Of a stretch of DNA of 64,000 nucleotides, positions 53,384 through 59,568 are shown one piece after another. Numbering within the stretch: position 1 is the first letter of the stretch; each line of letters starts with the position of its first letter. Below the pieces are notes generated by a model. It was given only the letters and a program-made list of their open reading frames with translations, was not told the DNA's origin and searched no databases. The position numbers and the translations under genes are program-made. This stretch comes from Riemerella anatipestifer (GTDB lineage Bacteria > Bacteroidota > Bacteroidia > Flavobacteriales > Weeksellaceae): positions 144,672 to 208,671 of the forward strand of contig NZ_QXHU01000004.1 of the NCBI RefSeq assembly GCF_009663465.1, written 5' to 3'.

Positions 53384-54532
53384 TTAATTGTATTTTGGGA
53401 GGATAAATCCGTTGCTGAATTCTAAGTTTGTTTCTGGAAAGTCTAGCTCTGTGAGTTCTTTTATTTTATGAAATGCTCTCTGTTCGCTATCTAATATAGG
53501 ACCACCTTTCCCTGTCTGAATTCCACTTATTACTTTCACTTTTGCCATATCTCCATTGGGTGCAAGCTGAATTCTGAGCATAGGTGCTAGAGCATTATCT
53601 CCTTTGAGGTTAAATTGTCCGTAAGTGCAAAAATTTCCTAAACTATAAGCTATAAATTTATTTTTATACATCTCTACAGCTCTTATCACATGAGGACCGT
53701 GTCCTAATACCACATCTGCTCCTGCGTCTATCATTTGGTGAGCAAATTCGTAGACATTCCCTCTATTTTGCTTATAAAAAAACTCTCTTTTTCTAGTGAC
53801 TCTTTGGTGTTTAGCACCTTCTGCTCCACCATGAAAACTTACAATAACAAAGTCATTATTTTTTCTAAGTTCCTTAACTATAGATATAGCGGTTTCTAGG
53901 TCATTCATATCTTGCGAGCCAGTATGAGGAGCAAATGCAGCAAATCCAACCTTTTTATTATTGACTATTAGTTGAGTGTAGGGTTGAGCCTTAGACCCTG
54001 CAAAAGCTATTTCTAACCGACGTAATGTGTTTTGAGACGACTCTATCCCTACTTGTCCAAAATCTGCCATGTGATTGTTAGCTAGACTCAAAAGGTTAAA
54101 TCCGTAGTCCTTGTAAATTTTAGCCATTTCAGTGGGTTGGCGAAAGCAGAAAATATTATTTCCTTTTCCTTTAGGTGTACCTCCTGAATCTAAAAATACA
54201 CCTTCTACATTGGCAAATACAACATCTGTATCCTTTGTGAAAGGTTTAAATTCAGCCATTAGTTCTTCGCCTCCATCAGGAGGAAGAAAAGAAGGGTCAG
54301 GGAAATTAGAACCAAACATGACATCTCCCACCGCAATAATACTCAAACTATCTTGATTTTGAACGGTTGCAGGGGGCGATATATTTGGCTCTGTGTTATT
54401 TACTTGTGTAGTATTTGTTTTAGTTGAAAGCTCTACTTTATTATGCTTTGAACTCGCTAAAATGTAATATATAGAAAAACCTAATAGTAATAATCCTATT
54501 GTACCCCATAGGCTTTGTTTCCAAATTTTCAT
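53384..54532 (-). CDS. CapA-family metallophosphatase-like protein
   Basis: A 382-residue protein anchored by an N-terminal helix (MKIWKQSLWGTIGLLLLGFSIYYILAS), followed by a linker and a PGA_cap/CapA metallophosphatase-like domain. That domain carries IIAVGDVMFGSN (about 63-74), VVFANVEGVF (near 106), LSLANNHMADFGQVG (near 149) and ADVVLGHGPHVIRAVE (near 270). The CapA family is linked to poly-gamma-glutamate capsule in Bacillus, but most members in other bacteria have unknown substrates, and no capBC genes are near. An in-frame ATG eight codons upstream (54556) is an alternative start. Confidence 0.88.
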   Translation of the reverse strand: MKIWKQSLWGTIGLLLLGFSIYYILASSKHNKVELSTKTNTTQVNNTEPNISPPATVQNQDSLSIIAVGDVMFGSNFPDPSFLPPDGGEELMAEFKPFTKDTDVVFANVEGVFLDSGGTPKGKGNNIFCFRQPTEMAKIYKDYGFNLLSLANNHMADFGQVGIESSQNTLRRLEIAFAGSKAQPYTQLIVNNKKVGFAAFAPHTGSQDMNDLETAISIVKELRKNNDFVIVSFHGGAEGAKHQRVTRKREFFYKQNRGNVYEFAHQMIDAGADVVLGHGPHVIRAVEMYKNKFIAYSLGNFCTYGQFNLKGDNALAPMLRIQLAPNGDMAKVKVISGIQTGKGGPILDSEQRAFHKIKELTELDFPETNLEFSNGFILPKYN

Positions 54533-54603
54533 AGATTTATATTCAATAATGTTCATGGGATAAATATAATATCTTTTTAAAAGATAGATGCTATTTTATT
54601 AGC

Positions 54604-54637
54604 ATAAAAAAATCCGATACATATTTTGTACCGGATT
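54604..54637 (-). terminator. Terminator of the NlpC/P60 gene
   Basis: On the minus strand AATCCGGTAC (54637-54628) pairs with GTATCGGATT (54620-54611), one G-T pair, then seven T. Confidence 0.85.
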
Positions 54638-54663
54638 ATATTATTTCAAAAAGTATTTAATTC

Positions 54664-55389
54664 TTATAAAGAAGCTGCTTGTATGTCTTGTTTTTTCTGT
54701 TGTGCTATTACCATTTCAGGTGTTAATATTCTTTTAGCGAATCTAAATCTAGCTCTCCAGTAATTGCTGTTTAACGAAGAAAAACTCACTCCTTGAGAAC
54801 TGGAAGCGTGTATAAATTTCACGTCGCCTTCCTCGGTTATTTCATGAACAATAGCAACATGAGAAATCCTACCTCTTCCTTGTGAGAAAAATAGTAAATC
54901 TCCTTTCTGTAATTCTTCTTTTGATACTATCTCACCTTCTTGTGCCTGTGCCGCAGCTACTCTAGGAAGGCTTATGCCAGTAACCTCATTAAATACAGAT
55001 AGTACAAAAGCAGAGCAGTCTATCCCGCTTCTACTTGTTCCTCCATAACGGTAGGGAGTTCCTAAATAGGTGCTCGCTTGGTTAAGAATTTCGTCTATTG
55101 TTTGTGAATGTCTAATAGCCTTCTCTATTTCGGCTTTAGTTTCTAAATTATTTACTTTGGCTAAAGTTGTTTTTGCTGCAACATAGTTGGCTTCGGTTTC
55201 ATCTTGATAAAGAGATTGTTTTGCCGAAGTTAAACTTGCTTTACTTATTCTAGGTACTTTGGTATTAGATTTGTATTCAGATGCATTAGCGTTAGAAGGA
55301 GTAGCTGTAACTACATAGTTACTCACACACGACTGTAAGGAAAAAGTGGCTAAAGCTAATAAAATGTATACTAAATTTTTGTTTTTCAT
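54664..55389 (-). CDS. NlpC/P60 (C40) peptidoglycan hydrolase lipoprotein
   Basis: A 241-residue lipoprotein with lipobox cysteine at residue 21 (FSLQSC) and a C-terminal NlpC/P60 domain. The catalytic Cys125 lies in GGTSRSGIDCSAF, the first His in GRISHVAIVHE and the third polar residue in KFIHASSSQG. These enzymes cut within peptidoglycan stem peptides. The ATG ending at 55389 (MKNKNLVYILL) is chosen because a longer frame would start inside the promoter. Single gene with its own promoter and terminator. Confidence 0.93.
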   Translation of the reverse strand: MKNKNLVYILLALATFSLQSCVSNYVVTATPSNANASEYKSNTKVPRISKASLTSAKQSLYQDETEANYVAAKTTLAKVNNLETKAEIEKAIRHSQTIDEILNQASTYLGTPYRYGGTSRSGIDCSAFVLSVFNEVTGISLPRVAAAQAQEGEIVSKEELQKGDLLFFSQGRGRISHVAIVHEITEEGDVKFIHASSSQGVSFSSLNSNYWRARFRFAKRILTPEMVIAQQKKQDIQAASL

Positions 55390-55449
55390 TTTCGATGATT
55401 TAGTTAGTTTCTTCCAATAGAGAACAATTTCTTTTTGAAAAGAACCCCA

Positions 55450-55457
55450 CAAAGGTA
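55450..55457 (-). promoter_or_regulatory. -7 box TACCTTTG for the NlpC/P60 gene
   Basis: TAnnTTTG on the minus strand. It overlaps the first codons of the longer alternative frame and so decides the start at 55389. Confidence 0.6.
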
Positions 55458-55649
55458 AATAATCTAGAGGAACCTCTTTTTAATGTGTTACAGAGAACTC
55501 AGTGTTTTAACAGTTTTTAACATTATTGTAAGATTTGTTAAAATAAAAAACCACAGAAATTCCTTGTTTTAGGTTTTTTTGTGGTCTTAATTTGTTAATA
55601 TATTTTAACACCTTTGCTCTATCTTGTAAAGAGGAGTTCTTGCCAGTAA

Positions 55650-55787
55650 ACTGAATTCGATTAATAATTTTGAATAAAAGTATTGTATAAAAGAGAAACA
55701 GTTGTGTATTTAAGTTATTTAGATATATTCAACAACTATTTCTCATGGTTAACTTTGATAAGACTACGAATTATTGCTTTTTTCCTA
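55650..55787 (+). mobile_element. Left-end fragment of the IS982-like element
   Basis: About 135 bp here match the first 130 bp of the IS remnant at 57709 with scattered changes: CTGAATTCGATTAATAATTT against CTGAGTTCGATTAATAATTT, then AGAGAAACAGTTG against AGAGAAATAGTTG, and ACTTTGATAAGACTACG against ACTTTGATAAAGTTACG. Orientation is the same. Nothing of the transposase follows. The remainder of 55458-55900 is AT-rich, with one hairpin (ACCACAGAAA with TTTTTGTGGT, 55549-55585). Confidence 0.65.
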
Positions 55788-55900
55788 ATGTTTTTATATC
55801 CTTTTCCAAGTTGAGGTTAAATTTTAGAATATGCAGAATATAGAATAAATTCAGAGAATATTTATAAAGTATTATTGATAGAGAGAATAATAAACAAAAA

Positions 55901-55928
55901 AAAATCTCACATTGTTGTGAGATTTTTA
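55901..55928. terminator. Terminator downstream of the tRNA-Val pair
   Basis: AAAATCTCAC (55901-55910) and GTGAGATTTT (55917-55926) form a perfect stem with A/T runs on both sides; it serves the minus-strand tRNA transcript. Confidence 0.8.
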
Positions 55929-55936
55929 TTTTAAAG

Positions 55937-56011
55937 TGGGTTCTGAGGGATTCGAACCCCCGACCCTCTGGGTGTAAACCAGATGCTCTGAACCAACTGA
56001 GCTAAGAACCC
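55937..56011 (-). tRNA. tRNA-Val (anticodon UAC), copy 1
   Basis: A 75-nt cloverleaf on the minus strand. The acceptor stem is GGGTTCT/AGAACCC, the anticodon arm is TCTGG-TTTACAC-CCAGA (anticodon TAC), and the T-arm is GGGGTTCGAATCCCT. CCA is not encoded. It lies 6 bp from the second copy. Confidence 0.94.
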
Positions 56012-56017
56012 TTTTGG

Positions 56018-56092
56018 TGGGCGGTGAGGGATTCGAACCCCCGACCCTCTGGGTGTAAACCAGATGCTCTGAACCAACTGAGCTAACCGCCC
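56018..56092 (-). tRNA. tRNA-Val (anticodon UAC), copy 2
   Basis: A 75-nt cloverleaf on the minus strand, the same as copy 1 in D-, anticodon and T-arms, but with acceptor stem GGGCGGT/ACCGCCC. It is the upstream gene of the pair. Discriminator base is A and CCA is not encoded. Confidence 0.94.
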
Positions 56093-56126
56093 CAAATTTT
56101 CCATTTGAGTGGTGCAAATATACGAA

Positions 56127-57374
56127 TTATTTATTAACTGGCAAATTTTTTTCTAAAAAATCTCCTACAACAAAATTACTTCCACCAACAAAAATCATCT
56201 CATCGGCTTTACATAAGCGTTTTGCTGCATTGTAGCCTTCGGTTACATTATCAAAAATTTGATGGTTTAAACCTTTGTCTTGGATTAAATTCTCGTAGTT
56301 TTTGGGGTGAAGCCCTCTGTTTATTTGGGGTTTTACGAAGTAATAATAGTCTTTTGATGAAGTCAAATCGAATATAGGCTCTATTTTTTTATCATTTACG
56401 AAGCCTATCACAATATGTTTTTTCTTTGGTATGGCATTCAGTTGTTTAAAAACTTCGGTTAAACCAGCGTGGTTGTGTCCTGTATCGCAGATGATGAGAG
56501 GGTTTTTAGAAACTTCAAACCAGCGTCCCATAAATTTGGTGTTATTGTAAACGTTAAGTAGCCCGTTTTCAATAGATTGATCGGAAATTTTGAAGCCTAA
56601 TTTTTTTAATTCTTGTATAATTCCTACCACAACACGAATGTTTTTCTTTTGGTATTCTCCTTTTAAATCGGTTTCGTATGGTGTTGCTATGGAAGTGGTG
56701 TCTATGAAATTAGCTTCTTTGGATTGTGCATTTTCTTGGATTGTTTTTTTTATTTCAGGCTGTTCTTCGCCACAAATGATGGTAGTTTTTGGTTTAATGA
56801 TCCCTGCTTTTTCTATGGCGATTTCTTCCAATGTTTCTCCTAGGAGATTTTGATGGTCTAGGGCAATGTTGGTGATGGCGGACACTAAAGGAGAGATAAT
56901 ATTCGTAGCGTCTAATCGTCCTCCGAGACCGACTTCTATAATGGCAAAATCTACCTTTTGTTCATAAAAATATTGAAATGCCATTATGGTGGTAAATTCA
57001 AAGAAAGAGGGTTTAATATCCTTAGGGAGATTTTTTAGTTTATTGATGAAGTCAAAAACAAAGCTTTTGTCTGCATTGATACCGTTTACTTTTATTCTTT
57101 CTGTAAACTCTATAAGGTGCGGAGAGTTGTAAAGCCCCACTTTATAACCCTGTTCTTGAAGTATGGAAGCTAACATATTGCTCGTAGAGCCTTTTCCGTT
57201 AGTTCCACCTATGTGTATTGTTTTTAGTTTGTTTTGAGGGTTTACAAAAAAATTGCAAAGTTTTTTTATATTGTCTAGTCCTGGTTTGTAGGCTTTTTGT
57301 CCATCTGTTTGGTAGTTGGGCATTTGTGTAAACAGCCATTCCAAAGCGCTTTGATATTCTTCTGTATTCAACAT
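56127..57374 (-). CDS. folC: Folylpolyglutamate synthase / dihydrofolate synthase
   Basis: A 415-residue Mur-ligase-fold enzyme that adds glutamate to dihydropteroate and to folates. Visible motifs: the ATP loop HIGGTNGKGSTSNML (about 54-68), GLYNSPHLIEFTERIKVNG (about 78-96), the FEFTTIMAFQYF segment with EVGLGGRLDATN (about 145-156), SAITNIALDHQNLLG and the later DTGHNHAG (near 299-306). Length is usual. It diverges from the small 92-residue gene with overlapping promoter space and precedes the tRNA-Val pair. Confidence 0.96.
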   Translation of the reverse strand: MLNTEEYQSALEWLFTQMPNYQTDGQKAYKPGLDNIKKLCNFFVNPQNKLKTIHIGGTNGKGSTSNMLASILQEQGYKVGLYNSPHLIEFTERIKVNGINADKSFVFDFINKLKNLPKDIKPSFFEFTTIMAFQYFYEQKVDFAIIEVGLGGRLDATNIISPLVSAITNIALDHQNLLGETLEEIAIEKAGIIKPKTTIICGEEQPEIKKTIQENAQSKEANFIDTTSIATPYETDLKGEYQKKNIRVVVGIIQELKKLGFKISDQSIENGLLNVYNNTKFMGRWFEVSKNPLIICDTGHNHAGLTEVFKQLNAIPKKKHIVIGFVNDKKIEPIFDLTSSKDYYYFVKPQINRGLHPKNYENLIQDKGLNHQIFDNVTEGYNAAKRLCKADEMIFVGGSNFVVGDFLEKNLPVNK

Positions 57375-57388
57375 GATTTATTTTTATC

Positions 57389-57396
57389 CAAAGATA
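57389..57396 (-). promoter_or_regulatory. folC: -7 box TATCTTTG for folC
   Basis: TAnnTTTG on the minus strand, 14 bp before the folC start; divergent from the box at 57406. Confidence 0.55.
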
Positions 57397-57405
57397 GACA
57401 TTTTA

Positions 57406-57413
57406 TACTTTTG
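57406..57413 (+). promoter_or_regulatory. -7 box TACTTTTG for the 92-residue gene
   Basis: TAnnTTTG match, 21 bp before the ATG at 57435. Confidence 0.5.
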
Positions 57414-57434
57414 CGATTGACCTAAAAGTAAAAT

Positions 57435-57713
57435 ATGATTTTAAAAAGTTTGAAGAATCTATTTAAAATATTTAAAAAATCTAGGATTAATCCTAAAAGT
57501 AAAAATATGACTCTAGAAAGTTTTAAAGCTCTTTCTGATATTGTGAGGTTTATGGAGGAACCTGAACGCCATTGGCAACAAAGAGTAAAGCCTAATTCAT
57601 CTCAGTTGAAATCGGATATATTGTTGGAATATCTCAATTATCCTTCGTCTTTTAAGAGTAATGCCCCAAAATATGATAAAGCAAGTCTAAAAAAGATAGA
57701 GCTAAAAGCCTGA
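57435..57713 (+). CDS. Small basic protein of unknown function, end altered by an IS
   Basis: A 92-residue lysine-rich protein (start MILKSLKNLFKIFKKSR) with no recognised domain. A second in-frame ATG lies at 57510. It has its own promoter, divergent from folC. Its stop codon TGA (57711-57713) is part of the terminal inverted repeat of the IS982-like remnant (CCTGAGTTCG), so the original C-terminus was probably cut or replaced when the element inserted. Whether the remaining protein works is unknown. Confidence 0.55.
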   Translation: MILKSLKNLFKIFKKSRINPKSKNMTLESFKALSDIVRFMEEPERHWQQRVKPNSSQLKSDILLEYLNYPSSFKSNAPKYDKASLKKIELKA

Positions 57714-58485
57714 GTTCGATTAATAATTTTGAGTAAGAATATTGCATAAAAAGAGAAATAGTTGTACGTCTGAGCTATTCATATATTTAATAACTTTTTC
57801 TCATAATTGACTTTGATAAAGTTACGGATGTTTTTTGTACTGAATTTGAAAAATTCACACAACCTTTTTTAATTGGAAACTCTTCAAAGAAGCCCTAAAA
57901 ATGAGTAATTTGGAAGTTATCACCATTATGATTCTTTTTCATCTCAGCGATTTTAGAACATTTAAGCATTTTTGTATTCATTACATGCAGAGGCATATAC
58001 AGGAGGAATTTCCTACAACCGATTTACGGAACTTATGCAGTCTAACCTGATGGCTCTTACGATGTTTGACAAAACCTTTGCTATAGGCGAGAGTCTAAGC
58101 TTCTGCGTTACCCGAGCCAATATAGATGGCAGAGAGCCTCTTAAAAATGAGAACTTCCTCAAGCAAATATTTGGCAAACTATCTCCCAGAAATTGCAACA
58201 ATTACTTTTTGTAGACAGAATTCAGCTCATTACAAGCATAAGAAACAACATGAAGAATTCTTTGATGAGTATGTCCGACAAAATTCTTTTGTGCAAAGGT
58301 CTGTAATAGAACCAGTGAACGACGAACTGAGAAACATCTATCAAATTGAGCATTCAAGACGTCGTTTTGTGACAAACTTATATTGCAGGAATTGTGACAT
58401 ATCATTTCTTCTCCAAAAAAACTTCCTTAAAATATGAACCTGTAAAAAACAACCAATTGGCATTGTTTTGTTAATCGAACTTAGG
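57709..58485 (+). mobile_element. Degenerate IS982-family insertion sequence
   Basis: Ends match as inverted repeats: CCTGAGTTCGATTAAT at 57709-57724 and, on the opposite strand, CCTAAGTTCGATTAAC (58485-58470), with two differences in 16. Between them lies a broken IS982-type transposase. The element is about 777 bp, shorter than the roughly 1 kb of intact family members, so internal sequence is lost. Flanks (GCTAAAAG and TTAATAAA) show no target duplication, consistent with age. Similar elements (ISRa1 type) are known from Riemerella. Confidence 0.82.
57843..58474 (+). pseudogene. IS982 transposase, frameshifted with internal deletions
   Basis: Fragments in different frames read in order: EFEKFTQPFLIGNSSKKP (57843 on), MSNLEVITIMILFHLSDFRT (57901 on), SYNRFTELMQSNLM (about 58013), VTRANIDGREPLKNENF with QIFGKL, then RSVIEPVNDELRNIYQIEHSR (about 58299) and YEPVKNNQLALF with a stop at 58474. 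This is the IS982 order from N- to C-terminus. The central part with the first catalytic Asp is missing and at least three frameshifts are present. It cannot make an active transposase. Confidence 0.82.
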
Positions 58486-58613
58486 TTAATAAATAGCAGA
58501 AAATATAGTCTCTGTTTAAAATAACGGGTAATGTATTAATTAGACTTGACTTCAATAGAAATATAAAGTAAAGATCAATTAGGATATTTATTAGCTTCTA
58601 AAGTTAAAGAACT

Positions 58614-58781
58614 ATGTTAACCCAACTTACCAATGTGGAGAAGATAGAGGAGCTCTACTTACACAGTATAGAGCAAGACAAGGCTTTAAAGACAAAAGAT
58701 GCCGAAATTAAAGAGCTGAAAACGGAGGTAGCGGAGCTTAAAGCCCCTAGTAAAAGAGCTATTAGCAAAATAGTATTATAG
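58614..58781 (+). pseudogene. Duplicated C-terminal fragment of the tail-fibre-like protein
   Basis: A 55-codon frame. Its first 36 residues match the coiled-coil end of the 414-residue protein encoded at 11832-13076: TQLTNVEKIEELYLHSIEQ then DKAL(K)xKDAEIKELK. After that it diverges (TEVAELKAPSKRAISKIVL). Similarity begins exactly at the ATG (MATQ in the parent, MLTQ here). No signal peptide or upstream domain exists. It is followed by a strong terminator, so it looks like the leftover 3' end of a second paralog next to the IS. The 128 bp between the IS and this frame show nothing else. Confidence 0.7.
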
Positions 58782-58793
58782 TTATTAGAATTT

Positions 58794-58833
58794 ATCCGGT
58801 GTTTGTATAAGTGTTACAAGCATCGGATTTTTT
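58794..58833 (+). terminator. Terminator after the tail-protein fragment
   Basis: ATCCGGTGTTTGTA (58794-58807) pairs over 14 positions with TACAAGCATCGGAT (58815-58828), two G-T pairs, then six T. Confidence 0.85.
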
Positions 58834-58844
58834 ATAGCAGGACA

Positions 58845-58873
58845 TTGGTTTGTTGTGTATTTCTTTATCTTTG
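58845..58873 (+). promoter_or_regulatory. tsaB: Promoter of tsaB
   Basis: TTG (58845-58847), 18-bp spacer, TATCTTTG (58866-58873), 15 bp before the ATG. Confidence 0.65.
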
Positions 58874-58888
58874 TAGAAAAAATTACAG

Positions 58889-59563
58889 ATGGTTATTTTA
58901 CACCTTGAGACCTCTTCTAAAAATTGTTCTGTGGCTATCTCTAAAGGAGCAGAGCTACTTTGCCTATGCGAAGAAGTATCCGAAAACTATAAGCAGAGCG
59001 AGAGTCTGCACACTTTTGTAGAGTGGGCTTTGGAGGGAGCAGAGCTTACGTTAAAAGACATACAAGCTGTGTCGTTAGGTATGGGACCGGGGTCTTATAC
59101 GGGGCTAAGGATAGGGGCGGCTTCGGCTAAGGGTTTTTGCTATGGGCTTAAAATTCCTTTGATTGCTGTAAACTCTTTAGAAACTATGGTAGAACCTTTT
59201 ATAGATCAAGGGTTTGATTTTATAATCCCTATGGTAGACGCTAGAAGAATGGAAGTTTATACTTCGGTATTTGATGGCAAAACAGGAGTGGTAGTTTCGG
59301 AAACGGAAGCCAAAATCCTAGATGAGTTTTCGTTTGAAGATTATAAAGACTACAAAGTTCTCTTCGTGGGAGATGGGGCGACCAAGGCACAGACGGTATT
59401 AAACCTACCTAGTGCCTTCTATAAGTCAGAGGTTTATCCTTCGGCAGAATACCTTATCAAGAAAGCCTTAGAAAAGGCTATGAACAAAGAATGGGAAGAT
59501 GTAGCCTACTTTGAACCTTTTTATTTAAAAGATTTTCAGGGTGTAAAACGGAAAGCAAAGTAA
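58889..59563 (+). CDS. tsaB: tRNA threonylcarbamoyladenosine biosynthesis protein TsaB
   Basis: A 224-residue ASKHA-fold protein that partners TsaD and TsaE in making t6A37 of ANN-decoding tRNAs. The N-terminal MVILHLETSSKNCSVAIS, the SLGMGPGSYTGLRIGAASAKGF motif (about 65-86) and IPMVDARRMEVYTSVFDG (about 111-128) are typical. It lacks the metal-binding HHxxH site of TsaD, as expected. Convergent with sprE, with 5 bp between the two stop codons. Confidence 0.94.
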   Translation: MVILHLETSSKNCSVAISKGAELLCLCEEVSENYKQSESLHTFVEWALEGAELTLKDIQAVSLGMGPGSYTGLRIGAASAKGFCYGLKIPLIAVNSLETMVEPFIDQGFDFIIPMVDARRMEVYTSVFDGKTGVVVSETEAKILDEFSFEDYKDYKVLFVGDGATKAQTVLNLPSAFYKSEVYPSAEYLIKKALEKAMNKEWEDVAYFEPFYLKDFQGVKRKAK

Positions 59564-59568
59564 ACTCC

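Noticed and set aside
55926-56117. A 63-codon frame reading SSVGSEHLVYTQRVGGSNP twice
   Set aside because: It is the antisense/sense shadow of the two tRNA-Val genes, a well-known false gene.
58803-59021. A 72-codon frame overlapping the start of tsaB
   Set aside because: It begins inside a terminator stem and overlaps tsaB in another frame with a cysteine-rich, implausible sequence.
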